A stretch of DNA of 64,000 bases from Paenibacillus agricola (lineage in GTDB: Bacteria > Bacillota > Bacilli > Paenibacillales > NBRC-103111). A model generated the notes under the pieces. That model was not told where the DNA came from. It ran no database searches and saw only the letters and a list, made by a program, of their open reading frames with translations. Of the stretch, positions 45,062-54,343 are shown in pieces; within the stretch, counting starts at the first letter, position 1; every line of letters starts with the position of its first letter. The DNA is taken from assembly GCF_011440305.1 (NCBI RefSeq), contig NZ_JAAOIW010000006.1, positions 1-64,000 of the forward strand, in the 5' to 3' direction. A program made the translations under genes and the position numbers.

Positions 45062-45928
45062 ATGATATGGAATCGTGTGGGTGTATTAACTGATGAGGTG
45101 TCTCCTCATTTGGAGGAAGCACTCGATTGGATTGTAAATAATCAACTGAAGCATGTGGAAATCAGGTCAGTTGACGGGCGTAATATTATGAATATATCGG
45201 ACGAGGCATTGGTAAATATACGACATGAAGTAGAACGACGGGGGCTGTTTGTTTCTGCGATAGCCTCCCCTGTATTCAAATGTTCGCTAGACCCGGAGCG
45301 CCAGGTTTCAACGGGTGACACGTTTGGTCAGCAGGAAGAAGACATTGAGGAGCATCACCGAAAGCTGCTGCAAGCAATCCGAATTGCGAAACAACTGGGT
45401 ACGACAAAAATTCGTATTTTTTCATTTTGGCGTGAGCAGGATCCCTTGCGTTATGAAGCAGACATTGTTCTTCATCTGAAGAGAGCGGCAGCAATAGCCG
45501 AGCAGGAGAACGTGACCTTGCTTCTGGAGAACGAGCCTTCTTGTAATGGCGGATATGCCGAGGAGGTAGGCCGCCTTGTTCGTGGAGTGAACTCCCGTGC
45601 ACTTCAAGTGCTTTGGGACCCGGGCAATGAGGCGTATGGAGGGAAGTCCGCTTATCCCGAAGGTTATGAGAGTATTAAAGATGTGTCAGGGCACGTTCAT
45701 TTGAAGGACGCTCTAGTGGAGCAGGATGGTACGCCTCGCTGTGTACCGATAGGAAACGGACGGGTTCCGTTTGCAGAACAAATTATCGCGTTGGAAAAAG
45801 ACGGTTATAAGGGTCTGTACACCATTGAAACTCATTACATTCCTGACGGTGGTACGCCCGCGGACGGAACGATGCTAACACTTCAGGGTTTAAGCAAAGT
45901 GCTTTCGTCTTTGGAGACACAACTATGA
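45062..45928 (+). CDS. Sugar phosphate isomerase/epimerase (xylose isomerase-like TIM barrel)
   Basis: A 288-residue AP-endonuclease-2 type TIM barrel, similar to IolE/IolH and hydroxypyruvate isomerases. Metal ligands appear as LLLENEPSC, LQVLWDPGNEAYGG, HVHLKDA and the final YTIETHY. ATG 45062 follows GGAGG (45046-45050). An upstream ATG lies inside that site. The gene overlaps the LacI gene by 4 bases (ATGA). It probably isomerises the keto-sugar intermediate made by the two enzymes encoded before it. Confidence 0.85.
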   Translation: MIWNRVGVLTDEVSPHLEEALDWIVNNQLKHVEIRSVDGRNIMNISDEALVNIRHEVERRGLFVSAIASPVFKCSLDPERQVSTGDTFGQQEEDIEEHHRKLLQAIRIAKQLGTTKIRIFSFWREQDPLRYEADIVLHLKRAAAIAEQENVTLLLENEPSCNGGYAEEVGRLVRGVNSRALQVLWDPGNEAYGGKSAYPEGYESIKDVSGHVHLKDALVEQDGTPRCVPIGNGRVPFAEQIIALEKDGYKGLYTIETHYIPDGGTPADGTMLTLQGLSKVLSSLETQL

Positions 45929-46932
45929 ACGTAACGATAGCCGATATAGCCAAGGCTACAGGGTTAGCCAAAAGCACGATCTCTGGAGCCTTGAACAACA
46001 AGAGCGGGTTCTCCGAAAAAACACGCCGAAGGGTACTGGCCGCAGCAGAAGAACTTGGCTACGTTCCTAATGAAATTGCCAGAGGGTTATCGTCCAAATC
46101 GACAGGGTCCATTGGTTTGATTATTAAAGATATAACGAACCCCTTCTATAATCATATCACCAAGGGCGTTCAAGAGATTGCAGGCGAGCATGGTTACACG
46201 GTGTTTTTGTGCAGCAGTGGTGAGGAGCATCAAGCGGAAATCAACCATATTCAAGCAATGGTCCGCAAAAGAGTGGACGGTTTAATCATTGCACCGCTGC
46301 TGGAGGAAGTTACCTTCGATCATTTTTTTGAACTAAAAGAACAAAACGTACCTTTTGTACTGCTTGGTAAAATTCAGGGGTTATCCTGCGATACGTATGA
46401 ATTTGACGATTATGATGGAGGGCGTCAGGTGACGGAGCACCTGCTTTCCATGGGACATACCCGAATTTGTTTTGTACGTGGCCCCAAAACTTCTAAAGCC
46501 GCCAAATTACGCTATTCCGCGTTTATCAATACCTTAAAAAGCCATGGTATCGAAGCGGATGAAAGGTATGTGTTTCAAAACGCTAACGGTATAGCGGATG
46601 GCATGGCAGTCGGCAAGCAGATTGCGGCTATGCCGGATCGGCCTACGGCAGTCATTTGCTTTGATGATGTGATTGCCATTGGAGTGATCAAAGCGGTCAT
46701 GGAGGCTGGCTTGCAAGTACCGGAGGATCTCTCGATCATCGGCTTCGATGATATCGAAGTGAACACATTCCCTCTGACGACCGTATCGATACCTACCTAT
46801 GAGGCAGGTAAAGCCTTGGCATGGACCTTATTCGATCGCATCCTGCAGAGGCGCACTTCCGGGTTTCAACATATTACATTCGAGCAAAAGCTCATTGAAA
46901 GAGCGTCGGTCAGACAGTTGTATAATAAATAG
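45925..46932 (+). CDS. LacI-family transcriptional regulator
   Basis: A 335-residue repressor. The HTH reads VTIADIAKATGLAKSTISGALNNKSG, the hinge helix NEIARGLSS, and the ligand domain IGLIIKDITNPFY to SIIGFDDIEVN, as in family members sensing sugars or sugar phosphates. ATG 45925 overlaps the previous stop. It is in the middle of the operon it most likely represses, through TTGAAMCGGTTCAA-type sites at 40851 and 41136. Autoregulation follows from that position. Confidence 0.93.
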   Translation: MNVTIADIAKATGLAKSTISGALNNKSGFSEKTRRRVLAAAEELGYVPNEIARGLSSKSTGSIGLIIKDITNPFYNHITKGVQEIAGEHGYTVFLCSSGEEHQAEINHIQAMVRKRVDGLIIAPLLEEVTFDHFFELKEQNVPFVLLGKIQGLSCDTYEFDDYDGGRQVTEHLLSMGHTRICFVRGPKTSKAAKLRYSAFINTLKSHGIEADERYVFQNANGIADGMAVGKQIAAMPDRPTAVICFDDVIAIGVIKAVMEAGLQVPEDLSIIGFDDIEVNTFPLTTVSIPTYEAGKALAWTLFDRILQRRTSGFQHITFEQKLIERASVRQLYNK

Positions 46933-46948
46933 AATAGGAAGTGTAGGA

Positions 46949-47704
46949 ATGGAAGCAACGACCATGAATCAACTAACTGTACTGCGTTATACATCACGTT
47001 TAGATATGGGTAAAGCTGTAGCCTCAGATGTTGCAGCAAAAATCAAAGAGCTGCTGGAACAGAAATCGAGTATTGCTGTCGTGTTTGCCTCTGCACCATC
47101 GCAAAATGAGTTCCTGGAGGCACTTCAGGAGGACGAAAGCATCCCGTGGGAGCGGGTAGTCTGCTTTCATCTGGATGAATATGTGGGTTTGCCTGCCGAT
47201 GCGCCGCAAAGCTTCTCTTTGTTTCTAAAGGAAAAGCTGTTCAATTCCCGCAAGCCCAAACAATTTAATGTCATTAATGGTTTAAATGATCCAAAAGACG
47301 AATGTAAAAGATATTCAGACTTGCTGGCCTCCCATTCTATAGATATCGCCTGCATCGGAATCGGAGAAAACGGGCATATCGCATTTAACGATCCTCATGT
47401 TGCTGATTTCGATGATCCGTTAAGAGTCAAATCCGTGATGCTGGATGAAACCAGTAGAGTGCAGCAGGTCAACGATGGCTGCTTTGACGCTCTGGACAAT
47501 GTCCCGGTGGAAGCAATTACGCTGACCATACCAACAATTCTATCTGCTCCTTCGATCTTTTGTACAGTCCCTGGTGAACGCAAAAGCAAGGCTGTTCAGG
47601 AAACGTTGTATGGGCCGGTTGACATACGCTATCCCGCAACAGCGCTGCGTAGGGCTACATCCTGCCGTATTTATCTGGACGAGGAGAGCGCTTCATTATT
47701 GTAA
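46949..47704 (+). CDS. nagB: Glucosamine-6-phosphate deaminase-like protein
   Basis: NagB converts GlcN-6-P to fructose-6-P and ammonia. The 251-residue protein has FHLDEYVGLP, IGIGENGHIAFNDP with the catalytic His, and ETSRVQQVNDG. The active-site region reads GENGHIAFNDPHVADFDDP rather than the GHNGHIAFNEPG of classical NagB, placing it in the NagB-like subgroup found in specialised amino-sugar clusters. ATG 46949 is preferred (AGGAAG 46935-46940); ATG 46964 is possible. Its upstream open frame overlaps lacI and is not needed. Confidence 0.85.
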   Translation: MEATTMNQLTVLRYTSRLDMGKAVASDVAAKIKELLEQKSSIAVVFASAPSQNEFLEALQEDESIPWERVVCFHLDEYVGLPADAPQSFSLFLKEKLFNSRKPKQFNVINGLNDPKDECKRYSDLLASHSIDIACIGIGENGHIAFNDPHVADFDDPLRVKSVMLDETSRVQQVNDGCFDALDNVPVEAITLTIPTILSAPSIFCTVPGERKSKAVQETLYGPVDIRYPATALRRATSCRIYLDEESASLL

Positions 47705-47743
47705 GCCTGCATGAGGTTTCACTGGAAAGGAAAGCGAAAGGGG

Positions 47744-48676
47744 ATGGCAGGAATGCAACCACACGTGAAAAAGAAATTTCGCCTCAATTCCAGCCACTGG
47801 TTTTGTATCATTGGACTGGCGCCGATCATCGCCTTATATGCCTATCTACGATTTATCCCGATTGTGAAAACCATGTACATCAGTTTATTTGAATGGGACC
47901 TTATTTCCACGAATAAGCCATTCGTTGGGCTGGATAATTTTGTGACTTTATTCCAAAGTGAACCATTTCTGATGGCTCTTAAAAATACGACGATCATTGC
48001 TTTCGGTATTCTCATATTCGCGGTTCCAGGCTCGCTGATTATTGCGAGTATGCTCCATAAGGGAGTTCGCTTCAAAGCATGGTATGAAGCGCTTTACTTC
48101 CTGCCTGTGATCACGCCCATGGTTCCAGTGGCGGTTACCTGGAAATGGATGCTGGATTCCCAACACGGCTTGTTCAATTACTTTCTTTCCTTCTTCGGTG
48201 TACCCCCGCAGGCGTGGCTGTTTGATCCCGTTCTGGCTGTTGTCTCTGTCATTATGATGACCGTGTGGAAAACGATAGGGTATAACATGATCATCTTCCT
48301 TGTCGGTATGACCGGAATTTCCAAGGAATATTACGAAGCGGCTGCCCTCGATGGGGCGACAGGGGTAAAGGGGTTCCGTTATATCACACTTCCGCTCCTG
48401 AAGCCGATTACGGTATTTGTATCGATTATTACTTTAATTCACGGTTATAACGTGTTCAGCCAAATATACATCCTGGCTTCTGACATCCAGGGTTCACCTG
48501 GTTATGTCGTTCGCGTACTGGTCTATGACATGATCGAAAATGCATTCCGCTATTATAAAATGGGTTACGCTTCAGCCGAAGCAGTTGTGCTGTTCTTGAT
48601 TGTGCTTGTCCTGACAATGGCGCAGCTATGGCTCGCTAAGGATAATACAACCTCGCGGAAGGGGGCAAAACGATGA
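47744..48676 (+). CDS. Sugar ABC transporter permease 1 (MalF/UgpA type)
   Basis: A 310-residue inner-membrane permease with six predicted helices (IIGLAPIIALYAYLRF; TTIIAFGILIFAVPG; ALYFLPVITPMVPVAVTW and so on). The EAA loop YYEAAALDGATGVKGFRYITLPLL contacts the ATPase. ATG 47744 has only moderate ribosome-binding sequence, and starts at 47711 or 47753 remain possible. It overlaps permease 2 by 4 bases. Confidence 0.9.
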   Translation: MAGMQPHVKKKFRLNSSHWFCIIGLAPIIALYAYLRFIPIVKTMYISLFEWDLISTNKPFVGLDNFVTLFQSEPFLMALKNTTIIAFGILIFAVPGSLIIASMLHKGVRFKAWYEALYFLPVITPMVPVAVTWKWMLDSQHGLFNYFLSFFGVPPQAWLFDPVLAVVSVIMMTVWKTIGYNMIIFLVGMTGISKEYYEAAALDGATGVKGFRYITLPLLKPITVFVSIITLIHGYNVFSQIYILASDIQGSPGYVVRVLVYDMIENAFRYYKMGYASAEAVVLFLIVLVLTMAQLWLAKDNTTSRKGAKR

Positions 48677-49500
48677 AACGCAGAAATCAGATCATGACTG
48701 CCTTGATGATGCTATTCCTCACTCTGGGAGCGCTCATTATGGTTATTCCTTTCCTTTGGATGATATCTACAGCGTTCAAAACACCTCCTGAGTTGACCAT
48801 ATGGCCACCGTCTTTCATACCGCATCAGTTTAATTTCGACAATTTTGCCGCGGTGTTTGAAATGGCTCCCTTCCATCTGTACTTCTATAACAGCTTGCGA
48901 ATGGCCGTCTTTTCCGCGGTTGCAATTGTATTCACATCCGTTATAGCCGGATTTATATTTGCGAAGTTCAAGTATTTTGGTTTGACCTTTATCTTTTCGA
49001 TATTTTTGGCTACTGCAATTATTCCTTTTGAAATTTACATGATTCCTCTGTATATGCAAATCCAGAAATTAGATATGCTTAATAAATTTAGTGGGTTGGT
49101 ATTGCCCTATCTGGTAATGAGCTTCGGTATCTTCTTTATGCGACAAAATGTCATCCAGCAAATTCCTGACGAAATTCTGGAATCTGCGAAGGTGGACGGA
49201 GCCAACGAATGGCGCACCTTTTTTCAAATTGTGATGCCTTTGCTGGTCGCACCTATGAGTGCTTTGGGGATTTTTGCTTTTATCGAAGCTTGGAATGCGT
49301 TCGTATGGCCACTGCTTGTGGTTGGCGACAAGTCACTCTTTACGATGGAATTGGGTTTGGCTATGTTCCAATCGTCCTTCTCGATTGACATGACAGTGAT
49401 GTCAGCGGGCTCGCTCATTTCGGTGATTCCGATTTTAATCGTATTCATTTTCCTGCGTCGACACATCATTCAAAGCATAAGTATGACCGGCGGGAAATAA
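48673..49500 (+). CDS. Sugar ABC transporter permease 2 (MalG/UgpE type)
   Basis: A 275-residue permease with six helices and the EAA motif ILESAKVDGANEWRTFFQIVMPLL. The ATG overlaps the previous TGA (ATGA), and the pair form the channel for the sugar bound by the lipoprotein at 41305. A short gap separates it from the epimerase gene. Confidence 0.92.
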   Translation: MKRRNQIMTALMMLFLTLGALIMVIPFLWMISTAFKTPPELTIWPPSFIPHQFNFDNFAAVFEMAPFHLYFYNSLRMAVFSAVAIVFTSVIAGFIFAKFKYFGLTFIFSIFLATAIIPFEIYMIPLYMQIQKLDMLNKFSGLVLPYLVMSFGIFFMRQNVIQQIPDEILESAKVDGANEWRTFFQIVMPLLVAPMSALGIFAFIEAWNAFVWPLLVVGDKSLFTMELGLAMFQSSFSIDMTVMSAGSLISVIPILIVFIFLRRHIIQSISMTGGK

Positions 49501-49527
49501 AGGCCAAACCTAATCACGGGGTGAATC

Positions 49528-50772
49528 ATGAAACATTTATTAGCATTTTATCAAGAGCATGCAGAACAGGTTCTATTGCCCTTTTGGCTGAAGGCGATAG
49601 ACCTTGAGCGTGGCGGTGTCTACACATGCTTTAATAATGAAGGAACAGAATTGGTAAGCACTGATAAGTACACGTGGTCTCAGGGTCGCTTTATTTGGAT
49701 TCTTGCCCAAACGGCATCGATGATTGATAACAAGCTGCTCACTGGTGATGCTGAATTTTGTATGCATAATGCTCGTAAAACCGTTGATTTTCTAAGGAGT
49801 CACGTATTTCTTGATAATGGCAACTGTGCCTATGTATTGACGGAAGATGGTGAGAAGAAGGAAGCTATTCCCGGTCTGGGATATGACACCAGCTTTTATG
49901 CAGATTGTTTTGTCGTGCTTGGCTTTGCCAAATTCGCTCACGGTTCCAGAGATTTTGGGGTACTGCAGGATGCATTACGATTGTATCGCCGTATTATGGA
50001 GCGGCTTGCGCAAGGGGATGTGAAAAGCGAACCTTATCCGGTGCCTGTTGGGTATGAAGCGCACTCTGTACCGATGATCATGTTGAACGTCGCCCAGGAG
50101 CTTGCCGATGCACTTGATTCGTTCTCTCACCCAGAAGCACAAGCGGTTCGGGCTGATGCTGAATCCTTTATGAACAAGATCATGGATCGTTTCTATACAG
50201 GCAGCGGAATCATTCGGGAGATGCTTCCTATGGATGAGGGGGATACAGACACACTGCTCACCCGGCATGTGACACCAGGGCATTCCTTGGAATCGATGTG
50301 GTTTGTTATGAATGAAGCGTTAAAGATTAGCAATCAACAGCGGGTGGATCAAGCAGCTGCCGTTATTGAACAGGCTTTTGAATTAGGCTGGGATCCGGAG
50401 TATGGAGGTTTACTGCGTTACGTCGACCGAGAAGGCGGCGAAGTGCGTGGACGCAGGACCGGCGGCAGGTACGAGCAATTAGTAGTTGACACCTGGGATA
50501 TGAAAATATGGTGGCCGCATTCGGAGGCGTTGTATGCGCTATTACTCGCCTATAAGCAGACTGGGGAGCCACACTTTTACACCAAGTATGAACAGATGCA
50601 CGATTATGTATTCCGAACCTTTCCTCATCCAGATGCCGAGATTGGCGAGTGGATCCAAATCCGTGATCGGAGCGGTCAGCCGGTTCAGAAGATGGTAGCT
50701 CTACCGGTCAAAGATCCCTATCATATTTTGCGGAATGTATTGTTAACGATTGAGCTGCTTGCTGAGCAATAA
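49528..50772 (+). CDS. N-acylglucosamine 2-epimerase (AGE)-family protein
   Basis: A 414-residue (alpha/alpha)6-barrel protein. The AGE/cellobiose-2-epimerase layout is visible: FWLKAIDLERGGVYTCF, YTWSQGRFIWILA, RHVTPGHSLESMW with a catalytic His, and DTWDMKIWWPHSEALYALL. Members epimerise GlcNAc to ManNAc, isomerise mannose or glucose, or epimerise disaccharides. It likely handles the free imported sugar before phosphorylation. There is no signal peptide, consistent with a cytoplasmic role. RBS is GGGGTGA. Confidence 0.88.
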   Translation: MKHLLAFYQEHAEQVLLPFWLKAIDLERGGVYTCFNNEGTELVSTDKYTWSQGRFIWILAQTASMIDNKLLTGDAEFCMHNARKTVDFLRSHVFLDNGNCAYVLTEDGEKKEAIPGLGYDTSFYADCFVVLGFAKFAHGSRDFGVLQDALRLYRRIMERLAQGDVKSEPYPVPVGYEAHSVPMIMLNVAQELADALDSFSHPEAQAVRADAESFMNKIMDRFYTGSGIIREMLPMDEGDTDTLLTRHVTPGHSLESMWFVMNEALKISNQQRVDQAAAVIEQAFELGWDPEYGGLLRYVDREGGEVRGRRTGGRYEQLVVDTWDMKIWWPHSEALYALLLAYKQTGEPHFYTKYEQMHDYVFRTFPHPDAEIGEWIQIRDRSGQPVQKMVALPVKDPYHILRNVLLTIELLAEQ

Positions 50773-50800
50773 TTGCATGCTGTATGAGGAGGAGACATCA

Positions 50801-52252
50801 TTGTCTAACCGAAAAGAGGGTAGCTGCGATATACCGGCTCAAGAGACTCATAACGAAGAGCTGATGCTTGGCTGTGCCAAGGTGGATATCACCCCGCAGA
50901 AGCCGCTGGCTCTAGCTGGATTTGCACATAGACAAGGTAATTATGAATCCGTCATCAGGCCTTTGAACGCCAGAATATTGTACTTCCAGCAGGGGCAGAT
51001 TGGAAAGACGCTGCTCGTATCGGCCGATCTGCTTTGGTGGGGATCAGAGCAAATGGAAGGACTCAGGGGCAAGCTTCGGGAACGTTTCGGATTACTTGAA
51101 TCACAAATCATGTTCCACGCCACACATAATCATTCGGGGCCACAAACCAGTGTGATGTATACCCCTTCCCTCGGCAAGCCGGATATCGAATATATCCGAT
51201 ATCTGGAGGATTGTATTCTGGATGGTGTGGATCAAGCGGTGCTGCAACTGGAGACTGTGACGGTCGAACGGGGGATTGGACGGTGCGACCTATCAGTTCA
51301 CCGCCGTAAAATGGTAGATGGAACGATCCACATGGCCCCTAACCTTGAGGGATTTGTTGATCCGGATGTAAATGTTATTCGATTGTGCGCTTCGGGGGGA
51401 AGGACTAAGGGGCTTCTGGTCCATTACGCATGCCATCCAACGACAACTGGAGAAAATGTGATTTCATCCGAATTTCCAGGGGTTGCGATGGAGCTGATTG
51501 AAGAAAAGCTTGGTGACGGAGCCATATCGGCGTATTTGCAAGGCTGCTGCGCGGATGTCCGCCCTGCGCTTGTCCGGGACGGTGAATTTTACCGGGGCGG
51601 TGACGATGAAGTATGCAGAATAGGGAGAGCGTTAGCCGACGAGGTGCTCGCCATTGTGCAGCGGCCGATGAAGAGACTGGAAGCAGGGCTATTGGATTCG
51701 AGGTCGATCAAGGTACAGCTCCCCTTACAAGATCCACCTGCTCTAGATGATTTGCTGAATTGGGCAGGGGTGTATGCAGCACAGTCGGTGGTAGATCATC
51801 AACAAGCTGTTTCTAATCCGTCTGTAGGTGGGGGACATGAGGATACGGGCCGTTCTACAGCCGATGCTAATCCCATCAAACAGTTAATGCCAGATGCAGA
51901 AATCGTGGAAAAGTGGAGTCAACTGTTGTTAATAAATCAGCGTTATAAGCAACGTTATGTAGAGCTGGAGCTAGAGTATTTACAATTGGCTGAAGGTCTT
52001 GTATTGCTGACAAGCAATGCGGAGCTGGTCGGAGCATACAGCCGGTTCATCAAAGCCTCCTTCGAAGATACGGTGCTTCCCGTAGGCTACACCAATGGGA
52101 TGATCGGGTACGTACCAACAGCTGCTCAATTATCCGAGGGTGGATATGAAGCCGTTGATTATATTTATTATTTCGGTTTACCTGCACCGCTTGCGCCTGA
52201 AGCTGAAACTATTATACACAACAGTATAGTCAAATTGGTTGCTCAAAAATAA
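50801..52252 (+). CDS. Neutral/alkaline ceramidase-like hydrolase
   Basis: A 483-residue protein of the neutral ceramidase N-terminal-domain family: KVDITPQKPLALAGFAHR, TLLVSADLLWW, the zinc-binding HATHNHSGPQTS, VHYACHPTTTG, and YLQGCCADVRP. Unlike secreted ceramidases it lacks a signal peptide, so a cytoplasmic N-acyl or amide substrate is expected. In this cluster it may deacylate the amino sugar. AGGAGGAG (50787-50794) selects TTG 50801. It is the last gene before a terminator. Confidence 0.82.
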   Translation: MSNRKEGSCDIPAQETHNEELMLGCAKVDITPQKPLALAGFAHRQGNYESVIRPLNARILYFQQGQIGKTLLVSADLLWWGSEQMEGLRGKLRERFGLLESQIMFHATHNHSGPQTSVMYTPSLGKPDIEYIRYLEDCILDGVDQAVLQLETVTVERGIGRCDLSVHRRKMVDGTIHMAPNLEGFVDPDVNVIRLCASGGRTKGLLVHYACHPTTTGENVISSEFPGVAMELIEEKLGDGAISAYLQGCCADVRPALVRDGEFYRGGDDEVCRIGRALADEVLAIVQRPMKRLEAGLLDSRSIKVQLPLQDPPALDDLLNWAGVYAAQSVVDHQQAVSNPSVGGGHEDTGRSTADANPIKQLMPDAEIVEKWSQLLLINQRYKQRYVELELEYLQLAEGLVLLTSNAELVGAYSRFIKASFEDTVLPVGYTNGMIGYVPTAAQLSEGGYEAVDYIYYFGLPAPLAPEAETIIHNSIVKLVAQK

Positions 52253-52257
52253 AAAGC

Positions 52258-52295
52258 AGCTCCAATACCACTAGTAAAAGTGGAATTGGGGCTTT
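52258..52295 (+). terminator. Terminator of the amino-sugar operon
   Basis: A 15-bp imperfect stem (AGCTCCAATACCACT with AGTGGAATTGGGGCT) and a loop of six bases end in TTT, six bases after the stop. An 18-base T tract follows at 52314-52331. Confidence 0.8.
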
Positions 52296-52388
52296 ATTAG
52301 CTAGGGCAGCTCTCTTTTTTTTTTTTTTTTGAAAATATAGGAATTGTCCCACAGGTCTAAACTTACCACCTTCACGATACATAAATAG

Positions 52389-52703
52389 ATGGTTGGAAAT
52401 GAAGGAATCAATCGAATTCGCGCAAACTGCTCTGACTTCAAGGGGATTCGGATGATTCCGCAAATGATTTATCAGCCGCATGCTTTCGAAGCTACACCGC
52501 ATGGTTATTTTTATCAAAAAGCAAGAGAAAGAGATGTGAGGTTAGCGAAAAGAGCGGCAGAGGGAGAAAGGCTGTGGCCAGCCGAGTTCAGTTTATGGTA
52601 TTTCAGACCTGAGGGCGATTGTCCTGATGAATGGTATAATCAGCTTTTGGTAGCTATATATTGGCGGGAATTGAACGACGCAATCTTAAAAAGGGTTGGT
52701 TAG
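52389..52703 (+). pseudogene. CwlJ/SleB-type cell-wall hydrolase, C-terminally damaged
   Basis: A 104-residue frame carrying MIPQMIYQPHAFEA, AAEGERLWPAEFSLWYFRPEGDCPDEWYNQ, the core of spore-cortex hydrolases of the hydrolase_2 family. The usual GxxKxHCFY end is replaced by an unrelated tail after WYNQ, and no strong ribosome binding site or signal peptide is present. It is probably truncated at both ends. The presence of a cortex lytic gene supports a spore-forming host. Confidence 0.65.
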
Positions 52704-52802
52704 GCGCAGGGGAGGTAAAGATAAGAGATAAATCAATAAGCATAAGAATGGATTGATACAGAAGCAAAGTGACGTAACCTTAATGGTAAAGGAGTATGTA
52801 GG

Positions 52803-53357
52803 TTGATCAGAAAAGCACAAAAACAGGATAGTGAGAAAGCAGCAGTGCTCATCTATGATGCAATCCAGGATATCGCACATGTATTGACAGGCGAGCGTCA
52901 CAAGAAAAAGGTATTTGAGCAATTGGAACGATATTTCTGTCAAGAAGTAAATCGGTTAAGCTTCCAAAATTGCTTGGTTAAGACAATAGATGATATTCCT
53001 GTAGGCATTATAGTTGCTTATCAAGGAAAAGCCGCGATAAAGCTCGATGAACCCATACGTGCATATTTAAGAGATTTAACGGGTAAAGAACCAACAATTG
53101 ACCCAGAAGCGGATGCTGCTGATTATTATATAGATACAGTCAGTGTAAACCCGGAATTTCGTGGACGAGGGTTTGGAACGGAATTATTACTTGATGCCAT
53201 TCATTACGCAGAAGCTCAGGGGCATCCGACAGTTTCGCTAAATGTGGAAGAAAACAATCCTAAAGCAAGAAAGCTTTATGAAAGCCTTGGTTTTTCCTAT
53301 AAGAAAACGGTTATGATCAACCAACATAAGTATAGTTATCTCGTGAAACAGCTGTGA
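52803..53357 (+). CDS. GNAT-family N-acetyltransferase
   Basis: A 184-residue acetyltransferase with acetyl-CoA-binding motif A (VSVNPEFRGRGFGTELL) and motif B (NPKARKLYESLGF). The start is TTG 52803 with AAAGGAG at 52788-52794. The family is close to the RimI-like/YhdJ group, and the substrate is unknown. A small hairpin follows the stop. Confidence 0.88.
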   Translation: MIRKAQKQDSEKAAVLIYDAIQDIAHVLTGERHKKKVFEQLERYFCQEVNRLSFQNCLVKTIDDIPVGIIVAYQGKAAIKLDEPIRAYLRDLTGKEPTIDPEADAADYYIDTVSVNPEFRGRGFGTELLLDAIHYAEAQGHPTVSLNVEENNPKARKLYESLGFSYKKTVMINQHKYSYLVKQL

Positions 53358-53358
53358 G

Positions 53359-54111
53359 TCAATCGGGTAAGTTTGGTATTGCCTGCGATACCAAACCATA
53401 GAGGAATGCTTCGCGGCGGATGACAAAGCTGATGGCGCATCCTATTTGCTGGGGACAATTGTTATAGGCCCCTGCATAGAACATGAGCAGCTTGCCTTCG
53501 CGCTTGCACATCGCGGCCGCTTCAATACATTGCCCTTCCCACGGGAGCTCAGGCTTCAGGATCGATTCCTCGCACCTCTGCGTCCAAGCCCCGGCTCCAA
53601 AGCCGGAGTCAAGGGGAGCCGTTGCAACGCCCTGCATTTGAATCTCCCCTAAAGGGTCGCGCGTGGCAAAGTAGAGGAATAGCTTTCCCTGATGAACAAT
53701 AACATCGGCATCGATGGCACGGCCATTGTTCCAGTTACCAGTCGGTGAGAAGATCGGATTCGTCCTATTTCGCTCAAAACGGATTCCGTCATGCGACACA
53801 GCATGGCAAATCGCGTCCTTTGGACCGTTGCCATAGGTCTGGTAATACAGATGGATCGCCCCGTCCAACACAATCGCTCCCGGAGCGCAAAAGCCATTGG
53901 CCTCATAGGGTTGCTCCGCTGCCATTTCACCCACGCGCTCCCACTTCGTCAAATCGTCGCTCACGGCAATGCCTATTGCCCAGCCATCCGGCTCCCGTCC
54001 GTCCAGGTGAGAGGGTATGGAATAATACATCCAGTAGCGCCCTGCATATTTCACGACAGCCGGATCCTTCGAATAATGTCTCCCTCTTGATGTATCCGCA
54101 TAATGCATCAT
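53359..54111 (-). CDS. Glycoside hydrolase family 43-like five-bladed propeller protein, truncated
   Basis: A 250-residue protein with beta-propeller sequence: GRHYSKDPAVVKYAGRYWMYYS, GWAIGIAVSDDLTKWER, FCAPGAIVLDGAIHLYYQTYG, RAIDADVIVHQGKLFLYFATRDP, IEAAAMCKREGKLLMFYAGAYN. Catalytic acids are likely the D of KDPAVV and the E of CIEAAA. Sequence homology stops after QIGCAIS, replaced by 22 unrelated residues, so the last blade is missing. ATG 54111 has AAGGAG at 54121-54126 on this strand. It would act on intracellular oligosaccharides; no signal peptide. Confidence 0.75.
   Translation of the reverse strand: MMHYADTSRGRHYSKDPAVVKYAGRYWMYYSIPSHLDGREPDGWAIGIAVSDDLTKWERVGEMAAEQPYEANGFCAPGAIVLDGAIHLYYQTYGNGPKDAICHAVSHDGIRFERNRTNPIFSPTGNWNNGRAIDADVIVHQGKLFLYFATRDPLGEIQMQGVATAPLDSGFGAGAWTQRCEESILKPELPWEGQCIEAAAMCKREGKLLMFYAGAYNNCPQQIGCAISFVIRREAFLYGLVSQAIPNLPD
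53371..53396. terminator. Hairpin between GNAT and GH43-like genes
   Basis: GTTTGGTAT and ATACCAAAC form a 9-bp perfect stem with an 8-base loop. It lies at the converging 3' ends and inside the altered tail of the GH43-like gene. Confidence 0.5.
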
Positions 54112-54343
54112 GCTTGTTTTCTCCTTACTTCTGTTTATTATTTTCATATTTCTTCGCAATGCCTTACTTCATTTGGCCCAACTGTGTAATGGACATCTTC
54201 GAAGCCATAGCGGAATGCTTTGGCGCTTGTTCCATAGTCCAAATCACTATTTTTCTTTAGAAATCGAAGGAATTCAACAGAATTTTTCATGACAGGATTC
54301 GAGTACCGAGACAAGTCACATGAGCCGTGAGGGTCTTATACCG

